From Tiliqua scincoides (lineage: Eukaryota > Chordata > Lepidosauria > Squamata > Scincidae): a DNA stretch of 64,000 nt. Shown here piece by piece: positions 1-10,139 of this stretch. Position numbers and translations under genes: made by a program. Under the pieces are notes generated by a model. That model made no database searches. It was not told the origin of the DNA and saw only the letters and a program-made list of their open reading frames with translations. Within the stretch, counting starts at the first letter, position 1. Each line of letters starts with the position of its first letter. The stretch is from positions 24,592,284-24,656,283 of the forward strand of contig NC_089830.1 of NCBI RefSeq assembly GCF_035046505.1, given 5' to 3'.

Positions 1-955
1 GAGGCACTTGGTCTTAGGAAGCGCTTGATGCTCATGGCACACCACTCCACATTTTTCCAGTTGTGAAAAACCAAGCTCTGTGAGACTTACTGCAAGCCTG
101 AGGAGCATCTTGGGTTTACAAGATGTGTTTTCCCTACTCTGTTATGTGTCTTGAAGTGGGTTTTATCAGACTCAAAGTGCTGACTTGGCTGAGATCAGTA
201 AAATTTTGGCTTGCAACCTTTTTCAGCTCTGCCCCTTCTGGGTTAATATACCAGATTCTGACTGATCCAGTACTGCCTGTGGAGGTTGCGGATATACTCA
301 CTAAGCTTAAATCGATAGGACTAGACACAGCGAGCTTAGGTATGATTGGTTTAAATGAAGCCTATAGGACTTTTAAGGAAAGATTGCTTGATATTGAGCA
401 TCAAGAGCTATTCTGTGCAGCTAACACCACATGTTCCCCCCTCAATCTGCACATCCCAGTCAGTTTCGGGAAGCCGGCTTATTTTTTTAATGACTTGCAG
501 TGCCCGCAGGCTTGTAGAGCATTCTCCTTTGCAAGATGTAATGCATTTCGTTTAGCTCTGCTAGCTGGCAGGTTTAGTGGTCTTTCCCACTCAGAGAGAA
601 GATGTCCCTGTGACCGAAATTGTGTGGAGATACTTCAGAACACGTTTTTTTACTGCCTGCTTCATGACATCTTTCGTAAGAACTATCTGGTTCCACTGCT
701 GAATAAAATGCAGAGTTGGGAGGATTCTATTAAGCTACAGGCTCTATATTGGAAGCCGACTCTCTAGACAAGGTTGCTAATTTTGTGTCTGGGGTATTGG
801 CGGGAATGAATTCTGGATCTTCTGTTACTTTATGGTGAATGAGGGGGATAAGGAATGATTATGATTGTTTTACTTTATTGTTCTTTTTGTTTGTTTGTTT
901 GTCTATGTTTCTTTTTAAATCACATTTCCTTTATATATGCCAATAAAGATCTTAT
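1..955 (+). mobile_element. 3' end of a non-LTR retrotransposon (LINE ORF2 C-terminus plus 3' UTR)
   Basis: An open frame at 123-767 encodes the last part of a LINE ORF2. It has the cysteine-rich tail typical of several LINE clades (CPCD, then a spaced Cys, then a R-x-x-Y-L-x-P-L-L stretch near the end). After the stop come an AT-rich 3' UTR and an AATAAA near 940. The reverse transcriptase is not in the window, so this is a fragment. The exact clade (Vingi/I-like is one option) cannot be settled by eye. Confidence 0.6.
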
Positions 956-990
956 GTATGTACGTATGTACATATGTATGTATGTACAGG
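950..990. repeat. TATG/TACG tetranucleotide microsatellite
   Basis: Imperfect tetranucleotide repeats directly follow the LINE 3' end and flank the next LINE fragment. More TATG units sit on its far side at about 1336-1350, so that fragment inserted into, or was flanked by expansion of, this repeat. Confidence 0.7.
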
Positions 991-1335
991 TAGACCACAG
1001 CTGTGATACAAGGACATCTGCAAGAGGGATCTGAAGGCCTTAGGAGTGGACCTCAACAGGTGGGAAACCCTGGCCTCTGAGCAGCCCGCTTGGAGGCAGG
1101 CTGTGCAGCATGGCCTTTCCCAGTTTGAAGAGACACTTGGCCAACAGACTGAGGCAAAGAGGCAAAGAAGGAAGGCCCATAGCCAGGGAGACAGACCAGG
1201 GACAGACTGCACTTGCTCCCGGTGTGGAAGGGATTGTCACTCCCGAATCGGCCTTTTCAGCCACACTAGACGCTGTTCCAGAACTACCTTTCAGAGCGCA
1301 ATACCAGAGTCTTTCGAGACTGAAGGCTGCCAACT
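985..1335 (+). mobile_element. 3' fragment of the LINE family also seen at 9.6, 10.9, 17.9 and 42.6 kb
   Basis: The plus strand encodes the extreme C-terminus of a LINE ORF2: a [15 protein letters not shown]-like stretch, then a Cys-x2-Cys-x3-Cys / HxRRC zinc-knuckle-like end with SRIGLFSH. It ends in the tail tcgagactgaaggctgccaac. Five copies of this family occur in the window, all 5'-truncated. Clade not assigned. Confidence 0.7.
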
Positions 1336-1349
1336 ACTATGTATGTATG

Positions 1350-2845
1350 TTTTGCAACAACCTAGATCAGCTGAGGGGCTGCAGCTCTTCTCAAAATGGG
1401 ACTTGGATCTACTTAGGTAGCCCTGTGAGACACTGCCTCAACCTTTCCATCCGTAATATAGGAAAATATGGTTCCTGAAAATTGGGACAATATTAAGCTG
1501 CCCTGTAAAGCTGTGATGACGACAAAATGAATTACATCATGTTCTTTTCTTCTGGATCCAGGGTTACCATTGTGTTGGTGTAACTGTCTTCCTGCACTGA
1601 GGAGGGGGTTAGGTTGGATTAAATGACCGCCAAGTTGCCTTCCAATGCCAAAATTGCCACCTGTGAAGCTTGCAGTCTGGCCTGGAGTGAAAACAGCAAG
1701 CAAAACAAAATTGATCCCTTTCACGTGTCTAGGTAGAAACACGGTCCTTTTTGCTAGCTGTTCACATTGTCCCGGGAAACCTGGCCTTTGCACTTACTGG
1801 AGAGCAAGCAGACATGCTTTCTACAAACCAGCATTTACTTCCAACAGCAGACCTGGCAAAATACACCCAAGGACCCATGTGTTTGATCTTAAGAAGCCTA
1901 AGCTTGATGATGTCATGGGGTTACCTGGTTGATGAGTGGAACGCACCTGACCACTTCATCCCACCCCTTACCTAGATAGGTGGGTTTGGCTGCCCAATTG
2001 GACGGAGGCCACATGCCAGTTTCAGTAGGAGGCTTGGCTAGGAGCTCTTATCTCCTGGGGAAGCCCAGAAGAGTGAGGGACCGGTATACACTCAGCAGTG
2101 TGGCTGTTTGGGAAGGACAGAGGCTACTGCAGGAGGGTGTCCCAATGTCCAAAACTTAGGAAACAGAGGCAATCAGTGGTGGTGATGGGGGAAAGGACAT
2201 TTATTTATTACAGGTTACAAGGGCACAAGGGCACAACTCCACTTGCTGGTCATGCTTTATAATGATTGCCATTTACTTGAGCTCAGATCAAGGAGAGACA
2301 GGGTGCAGAGTTCGCATAACACTATGAAGTGCATGACAACACAACAACAGGGGGTAGGAAGCAGACAAATAAGTATTAAAATCTTATAGTAATAATAATA
2401 ATTAAACATCATTTGAGAGTATCAGGATCATGCACAGCGTACAATTAAATGACTCAGGCGTCAATTGTATGCACACTTCCCTGGAAGTAAGTTCCTTTCA
2501 AATAAGTGGGACTTACATCTGAATAGACCTTCCTATGATTGCACTGTGATTGTTCCTTGATCAGGTGGCAACAATTTGAGCAGAGAGAGGCATGAGGAGC
2601 AAAATATGGTGGAGAGTAAAGGATGTGTAAAGGACTCATCTGCCCCACACACAAAAGGACAACATTCCCAGCTAATTAGTCCATCTGGGTTGGAGGGATC
2701 CAATGGACACTGCTATTCCTTGCTATGCTTCAGATTGCCGACCTACATGTACTGGAAGAAAACAGGAGAAACTCGTTTCCACAGAGCATCAGATCAATTT
2801 CACACACAAGCACACTGTATGGGGGCTTCTAAACTAGGGTCTTAA
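1350..2845. other. Distal part of galectin unit A (noncoding, duplicated sequence)
   Basis: No gene is seen. From about 1655 on, the sequence is recognisably paralogous to about 29,320-32,100 and, from about 2160, to about 14,220-15,400. It is therefore the 3' side flank of the repeated galectin unit. Short open frames here have no protein support. Confidence 0.55.
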
Positions 2846-2979
2846 TGGCTGGCAACCTTCAGTCTTGATATACAAAGGTATAAGCCTACAGCACCTGGTA
2901 TTCCCAGGTGGTCTCTCATCCAAGTACTAACCAGGCCTGACCCTGCTTAGCTTCTAAGATCGGGCATGTGCAGGGTAAC

Positions 2980-2980
<1 letters not shown>
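2846..2980 (-). mobile_element. 5S rRNA-derived SINE
   Basis: Reading the minus strand, the block contains most of a 5S rRNA gene (the region with the internal promoter boxes and the end ...ctgtaggctt) followed by the tail that matches the 3' end of the LINE family at 9.6 kb. The first bases of 5S are missing or diverged. It resembles the 5S-derived SINE class (SINE3) reported from lizards. Confidence 0.8.

Positions 2981-2982
<2 letters not shown>

Positions 2983-3049
<67 letters not shown>
2983..3049. repeat. (AAT)n microsatellite, about 22 units
   Basis: An uninterrupted TAA/AAT repeat separates two 5S-derived SINE copies. It is likely to be polymorphic in length. Confidence 0.95.
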
Positions 3050-3050
<1 letters not shown>

Positions 3051-3190
3051 GTTGGCAACCTTCAGTCTCGAAAAACTATGGTACAAGCCTAAAGCACCCG
3101 GTATTCCCAGGTGGTCTCCCATCCAAGTACTAACCAGGCCTGACCCTGCTTAGCTTCCAAGATCAGGCATGTGCAGGGTAACAGTTGCTA
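3050..3190 (-). mobile_element. 5S rRNA-derived SINE, second copy
   Basis: Same structure and orientation as the copy just before the AAT repeat. The two may have arisen by separate insertions or by a local duplication across the microsatellite. Confidence 0.8.
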
Positions 3191-3193
3191 TAA

Positions 3194-4075
3194 ACAACAA
3201 CAACAACTAGGTATTTATATACCGCCTTTCTGGTCATCGGATTACTCCTCTGACTTTATTCAAGGCGGTTTACAGACAGGCTGTTTCTAAATCCCTCAAG
3301 GGAATTTTTACAATCATAGAAGGTTCTCTCTTTCAAGAACCAACAACATTTCAGATGGATCTTCCTGGTCTGATCTCACTTCTGGCCTCCAATTGCCTCC
3401 CACGCAGGCTGATAAGCAGTGCCTCCATCTCTCACATGAAGGGCAGCCAAGATGCTTCTTTGCTCACAGCAAAGAGCAGGTGGAATCAGTGGCATAGCTA
3501 AGGAGGTGCAGGGGGTAGCGGTTGCACTGGGCATCATAATTTAGGGGGGGCAACAAGCTGAGCTTGACACTAGTGACCAAAATTGTGAAAATCTTGGTAT
3601 ATATGATTAATACCATCATGTTATTTATCATTGGAAAGGTAATTTAATGTAGAATGCAATTAAATAAACCTCATTGGAATATCTGTATTCCAATTGTCTC
3701 GAACCTATCTGTATTGTCTCGAACCTATCAGGTGCACACTTTTTATTTATTTACTTAATTAATTTGATTTTGTCTGGGGTGGGGGCTACAAATTTTCTTT
3801 GACCCCAGATAGAAGATAGATGCTTTTCACTTTTGAAAAAGCCCAGATGTGACATCACTTCCGGTAGTGACATCACTTCCGGGGCAACATTCTGAGCTTG
3901 GCACCAGGCTACATGATCATTAGCTACGCCACTGGGCGGAATAACTCAGCTCGGCTTGTCAGCTGCTTCAAGGTCTCACAGTTCAGGGAGCTGTTGGTGG
4001 CCTCGAACTGGCGACCTTCAGATGTTATCTTTGGGCTCACGGAGGCTCTACCCTCTAGACCAGACCTCCTGCCTT
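3194..4075 (-). mobile_element. tRNA-derived SINE (Sauria type), split by a hAT insertion
   Basis: On the minus strand the head at about 4050-4075 has an A-box-like stretch (ggtctagagggtagagcc) and a B-box-like gttcgagg downstream. The tail ends in a ccgccttt/aaggcgg hairpin and a CAA-type simple repeat. The element is interrupted at 3487-3934 by a hAT element; the SINE sequence resumes in register afterwards. Confidence 0.8.
3487..3934. mobile_element. hAT-type nonautonomous DNA transposon
   Basis: The ends are inverted repeats (cagtggcatagcta on the left, tagctacgccactg on the right). They are flanked by 8-bp target duplications, ggtggaat at 3479-3486 and ggcggaat at 3935-3942, with one mismatch. 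It sits inside a SINE. No transposase frame is present. Confidence 0.85.
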
Positions 4076-4079
4076 CCAG

Positions 4080-4712
4080 TGCTATTCACTGCCATTTGCA
4101 TTCTAGCCTACATCCAGAATGGCAACTGAGCTTCTTCAGCACAGTGAGCAGAGTGCATTTACTCAGGGCTGTTCTGCATGTCGCATCCGCACAAGTGGGC
4201 ATCACACCATTGATGGGCAATACTGAATTCTCTGTGTAGCCTGCTGAATAAATTCACTTGGTGAAATGAACAGGGCTGGCTTCCCACACCATGATCTCCC
4301 CTTCTCTGTTTGGACAAGGGAGCCATTTCAGTGCTTGCCATGGGCGCCATTTTCCCTAGATATGCCACTACTGTCCTTTCTTGTCTTTCCAAATGCAGGA
4401 AGTTCTAAGGGTTGGGTGGGTTGTAGTGTCAGCAACCAACCCCAGCCCAGCTGAGTGGCCATTTCCAGGGCTGTGGAACAAACAGCTGGCCTCCCCACCC
4501 CACACCTCTAGCAGCCAGTTGAAGCAGCCCATGCCAGAGGAGACAACAGTGAAGCCATATTTACTTTTTGGCCATTAGCCCCCTGCTCTTTTCAGGCTGC
4601 CATGGCGAGGCAGGAGAGACCACAATGGAGGACCCAATGGAACTGCAGTCTTCACATTGGTTTTCTTTTTTCACTCTATTTTTATTCCAGATGGAAGCCA
4701 ATTGGAATGACT
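4080..4712. other. Galectin unit A flank, paralogous block
   Basis: Noncoding sequence homologous to about 15,850-17,740, 20,990-22,510 and 32,190-33,180. No exon is recognised. Confidence 0.5.
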
Positions 4713-4714
4713 GA

Positions 4715-4804
4715 CAGCCCAATCCTATCCACACTTTCCTGAGGGTAAGCCCCATTGACTCTAATGGGACTTACTTCTGAGTAGACATGCATAGGATTGG
4801 GCTG
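4715..4804. mobile_element. Short MITE with cagcccaatccta termini
   Basis: A roughly 90-bp element starts cagcccaatcctat and ends ataggattgggctg, i.e. its ends are inverted repeats of about 14 bp. Relatives are at 12.9, 21.5, 38.0 and 40.4 kb. Superfamily not assigned because no clear target duplication is seen. Confidence 0.65.
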
Positions 4805-4986
4805 CAACATGCCACTGGAATGGACTGGGCACCTCCAGAGCGGGGAGATGGGATCAACATCAACAAATTAAAACAAAACAAATGCTGACTGAAGAGGTGC
4901 ATGGAATCTGAAACATGGAAATGTACACCTGGAGACCAGAATTTATATTAATTGGTATGCCAGGAGACCCTGCATGAAAAGCAACA

Positions 4987-7707
4987 TCAATTAAAGCTGG
5001 AAAGTTCAAATGGGAGGCAAAAGATGCAGCTCACCTTGTTTGAGAGGTAGCTGACTTCCTTAGCAGTGATATCCCCTCTAATCCACAGTTTTTGAGCACG
5101 GAAGGGAAGGCGGTGTTCATAGTCCAGGAAGTGCCTCCCATTGACAGAGACCTAGAGAAGGAAGGGAAAGTGCTCTTAAGGAAGGTGGCATCCATTTGGG
5201 GGCTTGACAACACCCTACGGTGTCCACCAGTAAGTCACAGCTGTCAGAGATATCTGGTGTTTTAAAAGGCAACATGTTTTTTTTAAGAGCTAATAACCTG
5301 CTTCAGACCAGCAGTTCCAAAGCTATCTTCTGACAGCCTTTGTGGAAAGAAAAATTCTTCCTCATCAACACAAAGAAAGACACCCAAATGTCCAGGGAGC
5401 CTGTTGTTTGTCCTCCAGGGACTGTCAATGAATGCAAAAGGGAAATGGACAATAAAAACGTTGATTTTTATTCCAGACTTCCTAGTTGGAGGTGTTGAGG
5501 GTGATGTATACTTTCAATTCCCACATGTCGCTCCTCCATTCCTGATAAGTGGGAGCAATATGTGGTTGAGCATTTATTTGCCCAGATAATTTGAGGTACT
5601 AAAGACAGGCAGGAAAAATATATCTGTGTAAAGTGCAGAAAAAGTGCAAGACCAAAGCAACTAACAGCAAATAGGAGTATGGTTTGTCCTTTGCTCCCTA
5701 CCAGATTCCTCCCCCCCACTTACATAACTACCCCACTTACATAACCCCCCACTACTGCCAATCCTGGAGGTAGAGGAAGTGTTAGTAGCAGTCCCAGCAA
5801 CTTTGCAGGAGAAAGAGGGCAGGTTTTCTTGTCCTCTCCCCTTCCCTGCCCCATCATAAGGCACATTCCAGAGTAGCATAGAAGCTCCATAATCTCCAAA
5901 GAGAAGGGAAGGCCCCAAGTGGGAAGGCCCTAAATCCCAAGGACCCCTACTCTATTCCCTTGCTGACTGCCCTAAAGATAAGGCCATCCTCTTCTACAGC
6001 AAGAACAAAGGCAAACACTCTTGAACAGCAACAGTCAAGGCCCCTTACGGGAGGACATGGGGAGCTTGTCTGATAAACCACAGTGACCCCTGGACCCTGG
6101 AGAACCCCTTACCTCATAATATCCAGTCCTGATGGTGATGGTCATCTCAAAAAATTCACCCCGTTGGAAAGGAATTCTGCAAGTCCGCTCCTCTGTCCCC
6201 CACACAGGTGCATAATTTGTATTGCATATGACCACTGGTGGGTCTTCATCAAATTGTGTGCTGAAGTGAAAGGGAATGGTCTTGTCCAAACACGCCAGAG
6301 CGACGGAAAAACTGAAATGTGAAGGGGTTTGGAGGTGAAGCTAGGTGTCCATAGGGGTGGGGCAGAAATGCATGAGAGATCTAATGATGCCCTGGGAAAG
6401 ACTGATTTAGCCCAAGGCGTTTGGAGACTGATAATTCTTTTTTCAGAGAATAAACTTACAACGTACAACATCTGACAAATCAATGCTAACTCTTATCTTA
6501 AACTCCAATATCAGAAGCTGCTTAACTAAACCAAAGTTACTTGTTACTTGAGCCACAAAAGCAGAAGGAGCTTGAACGAGGGACAGAAATTGGGCAGTGC
6601 AGATACAAAAGCGGACAAAAGGTAAAAAGGTAGGGCGTACCTCTTTGCACGAGCGAGAACCCGGGCTTTGATCCAAATAGTCTCCCCCTCCTCCAAAAGT
6701 TCAATGTCATTGGACTCAGTTATGCTCTGAGGAATTAACAAGCCAAGATTTGCAGTCAAGATTTGGTGGTCCTACCCAGTCACGTGACTAGGGTTTCTGT
6801 CACCCGGTGTGGGAGGCTAGCATGTCACCCCCTTGATGGACCTCTTCCCATGCAATGGGTGGGGCAATGGGGGGGTGGTGAGTGTGGTGGTTCACCATTT
6901 CCCTGCCCGTACTGATTTTTTTGACTATAGCCTTTGATGGAACAAAGCAGTTCAACATGGTTTGTTTCAGAGTGTTCTGCATGAAACACATTGAATGATA
7001 TATGATGGTATTATTTTAAAAAACTTTGATTTTAAACGTTTTGCACATGCCTGATCTCGTCTGATCTCGCAAGCTAAGCAGGGTCAGGCCTGATTAGTAC
7101 TTGGATGGGAGACCGCCTGGGAATACCGGGTGCTGTAGGCTTCTACCATAGTCTTTCGAGACTGAAGGTGGCCAACCATTCGGCCAGTAGTAGTGTCACC
7201 CCCTAGCAATGCCACTGGTCCTACCTCAACCTATGTCATCATTCCCAGCCCCCAAATTACAAATCAGGATCTTATTTAGAAAATAAGCACTTTGGGCCTA
7301 AAAGCCCTGGGAATGGGAATGCCGGGGGAGGGACTGGGGCGGGCGAGAGGCAGGACTTGGTGGAGCAAAGCTCCACCAGATCCTGAACCTCCATCTCAGG
7401 CCGTCCACCTGACATGGAGGCTCTGAATTCTATGCCAACTCTCAGGTCATCGTAGAATTGAGTACCCCCATTGTGGGGCTATCCACTTTACCTGGGGGAA
7501 GGGAACAAAAGTCCCCTTCTTCCGAGGAGGCGGCAGCGACTGCCTGGGGCGTGCTGGATGCAGTGGCAGCCATTTTTGGCGCTGCTGCAACCCCGCATGC
7601 CGGGCAGCTCAGGTTTGAGCCGCCCGTCACTAGAATTGCCCTCTGTCTGTCCCTTGTATTGCCCCAAGAAAGGTCCCCCCCTCCACACTCACCTTTGACC
7701 GAGCCAT
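4987..7707 (-). CDS. Galectin gene A (divergent sugar-binding site)
   Basis: Galectins are small soluble lectins that bind beta-galactosides. Four coding exons are supported by consensus splice sites: 7693-7707 (MARSK), 6641-6726, 6113-6311 and 5035-5151. Joined, they give 139 in-frame residues covering one complete galectin domain. Exon 2 carries the IWIKARV strand. Exon 3 carries HFSTQ, VVICN and WGTEER. Exon 4 carries VSVNGRH, YEHRLP and IRGDI and ends KEVSYLSNK. The family motif HxNPR is here HFSTQ, so the Asn and Arg that hold galactose are lost, while V-x-N and W-x-x-E-x-R remain. After exon 4 the frame either uses the donor gtgagc to an unseen exon or reads through 15 residues to a stop at 4987-4989. 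The VSYL end resembles mammalian galectin-10/13. Cytosolic or non-classically secreted, as there is no signal peptide. Confidence 0.88.
6777..7217. mobile_element. hAT-type element in intron 1 of galectin A
   Basis: It is bounded by perfect 8-bp duplications gtcctacc (6769-6776 and 7218-7225) and begins cagt and ends actg. The paralogous introns of genes B (near 19,160) and C (near 35,870) have the uninterrupted gtcctac site, so the insertion followed the gene duplications. A 5S-derived SINE is nested inside. Confidence 0.88.
7041..7178 (+). mobile_element. 5S rRNA-derived SINE (plus orientation)
   Basis: The best preserved of the four 5S-derived copies. The 5S part retains the A-box region (aagctaagcagggtc) and C-box region (tggatgggagaccgcctggg). 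It is followed by the LINE-like tail gtctttcgagactgaagg. It is nested in the hAT element and is not a functional 5S gene. Confidence 0.85.
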
Positions 7708-7916
7708 TATAGAATCTCCTGGAACACAGCAATGAATCCTTCACTTCCTGGGTACTCCAGATGTGAGTGAAAAAGACTGATCTGGGAAATTCAATTTAAT
7801 TTTCTCAGAAAGGGATGGGACAGAATGCTATCCATTAGGTCCAAAATTCTCAACAGAAAAGGCATGAATTACATAGCAACTTGGAGGTCCTGCTTGAGTG
7901 AACTGACTGGTTCTCT

Positions 7917-8001
7917 CATAATAATAAATAATAATAATAATAAACTTTATTTGTATCCTGCCCTTCTCCCTGAAAGGGACCCACCTGCCTGGACTCACCT
8001 C

Positions 8002-8038
<37 letters not shown>

Positions 8039-8382
8039 AACAACAACAACAGGTATTTATATACCGCCTTTCTTGGTCTTTATTCAAGACTTTATTCAAG
8101 GCGGTTTACATAGGCAGGCTTATTTTAAATCCCTTATTAAATAGGGATTTTTACAATTGAAAGAAGGTTCTTTCTTTTAAGAACCACTACATTCAGGTGT
8201 TTCATTCCGATCTGGCTTCACATTCTGGCCTCCATCCTCCCACGCTCAGAGCAGATGGAATAGCTCGGCTTCAGCTTGTCAGCTGCTTCAAGGTTGCACG
8301 GTGCCGGTGGCCTCAAACTGGCAACCTTGTGGATGTTATCTTCAGGCAGACGGAGGCTCTACCCTCTAGACCAGACCTCCTG
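7917..8382 (-). mobile_element. LINE-like tail, (ATC)n repeat and Sauria-type SINE
   Basis: An AAT-rich stretch with a short LINE-like tail at 7917-8003 is followed by about eleven ATC/TCA units (8004-8038). Then comes a minus-strand tRNA-derived SINE whose head ends at about 8382 (tctagaccagacctcc on plus). It lies in the 5' region of galectin A between the 5' noncoding exon and exon 1. Confidence 0.75.
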
Positions 8383-9023
8383 ACCAGACCTCATCTCACC
8401 TGCCTGGACTCTTCTATATTCTCATGCATGGTTTGTCTCTTTCTGCATGCCCCACTTGCATGAATGATCACCCTGTCACTGGTTTGGGGCTCTGGGGAGA
8501 CCATTGCATTCCAGAGCATCTCTATATGCATTTCTATAGCGTCTGCAGGGAAATATTAATTTAGCAGATTAGCCAAACGAGGGATAGGAGAGCCAGAATC
8601 ACATTCTAAAAGCACTGTGACCAAAACACATTGCACTTCATGAAAGCAAGGCAAAGCAAAGTGGGGTTTGTTCCCAGGTGAGCATGTATATGATCGCATG
8701 CCTTCACCGGGGAACAAAATGACTGCTGAGTTGGCAGCCACAGAGGTCCTGTTCAAGACTGTTCACTGCCTTTCTGATCCTGTCCTGGTGTCCCATCCCA
8801 GGAGAATTCAAGCTTCCCTGCCATACCTCCCTCATTAAATCAGTGCCAATTGCGACTCTCACCAGTGTTGGCAGAAAAGATTGCTAATACTGCAGCCCTT
8901 GCCTCCAGTCCTAGCAGCAAAGGGCACTATTGAGTGACCCTCACATTACAGAGGACGCGCATGGAAGAGGGTGAGGAATGGAACGCAGTGACATAAGCGA
9001 CATCACACAGGAGAATTTCTTAC

Positions 9024-9111
9024 CTTCTAGGAAAGCAGTGCGTAACATGGATGTTCTCAGGGACTGGAGACACTGTCACCTGTTGTCCTTAACCTTGTCA
9101 CTGAAGGCTTT
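9024..9111 (-). other. Probable 5' noncoding exon of galectin A
   Basis: On the minus strand a segment with acceptor ttttgcag and donor gtaagaa is conserved in position and splice sites at all three genes (also 20544-20647 and 37677-37778). It contains no useful open frame, so it is taken as a 5' UTR exon spliced to the short first coding exon. Inference only; transcript data would settle it. Confidence 0.5.
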
Positions 9112-9564
9112 CTGCAAAAGAAAAAATGCAAAACATAGAGCGGGGCGGGGGGGGGAATCAGGCAGATGAATGAAAAAGGCTAAATACCCAGATCTCATGG
9201 AAAGCTCTGTTGGCTGAGCTGACGGGTAGGCAGGGAGAACACTGCGAAGTGGATGGGTGAGACAGGCAATTCGTGATGAACAGCTCAGGTGACAGCTCAC
9301 CTCTTCCGGCTTATGAGTAAATATTATTAGCAGGCATAAAACTATTATGCAATAAATCATATGGCACCGAAAGTGAAAGTAAAGCTGCTTTCCCCTGAAA
9401 CTCAGCAACTACAAGAACTTTTGTTGGTGCTGTTTTGTATTCGTCGGCAGGCCAAACAGGGCGAAGGGCAGCCTTGCCGTGCAGCTCAAACTTGACTAGT
9501 TGCATAAAACCAAACATTGGGATAATCGCCAAGCGACCAGCCATTCAGCATGGATCTGATATTG

Positions 9565-10114
9565 AACAGTTGGCAACCTTCAGTCTCGAAAGACTCTGGT
9601 ATCGCGCTCTGAAAGGTGGTGACAGTCCCTTCCACACCGGGGGCAAGTGCAGTCTGTCCCTGGTCTGTCTCCCTGGCTATGGGCCTTCCTTCTTTGCCTC
9701 TTTGCCTCAGTCTGTTGGCCAAGTGTCTCTTCAAACTGGAAAAGGCCATGCTGCACAGCCTGCCTCCAAGCGGGCCGCTCAGAGGCCAGGGTTTCCCACC
9801 TGTTGAGGTCCACTCCTAAGGCCTTCAGATCCCTCTTGCAGATGTCCTTGTATCGCAGCTGTGGTCTACCTGTAGGGCGCTTTCCTTGCACGAGTTCTCC
9901 ATAGAGGAGATCCTTTGGGATCTGGCCATCATCCATTCTCACAACATGACCGAGCCAACGCAGGCGTCTCTGTTTCAGCAGTGCATACATGCTAGGGATT
10001 CCAGCTCGTTCCAGGACTATGTTGTTTGGAACTTTGTCCTGCCAGGTGTTGCCGAGGATGCGTCGGAGGCAGCGCATGTGGAAAGCGTTCAGTTTCCTCT
10101 CTGATATTGATATT
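9565..10114 (-). mobile_element. 5'-truncated LINE insertion with 12-bp target duplication
   Basis: The minus strand encodes a C-terminal LINE ORF2 segment ([29 protein letters not shown], then the Cys/His tail). The copy is bounded by gatctgatattg at 9553-9564 and 10115-10126, a 12-bp target site duplication typical of target-primed reverse transcription. It keeps a long open frame, which suggests a fairly young insertion. Confidence 0.85.
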
Positions 10115-10139
10115 GATCTGATATTGTCATGGGTCATAT

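Noticed and set aside
123-767. 214-codon frame as a host gene
   Set aside because: The Cys-rich end, AT-rich 3' UTR and AATAAA are those of a LINE 3' end.
7041-7178. Functional 5S rRNA gene
   Set aside because: Its 5' end is diverged, it carries a LINE-like tail and it sits inside a hAT element; three other copies share the tail.
8880-8930. Second conserved noncoding exon ending in aacactg/gtgag upstream of the galectins
   Set aside because: The donor is present in A and B but destroyed in C, and no clear acceptor is shared; too weak to annotate.
9580-10137. 185-codon minus-strand open frame as a host protein
   Set aside because: It is the C-terminus of a LINE ORF2 with a target duplication; similar frames occur in four other copies here.
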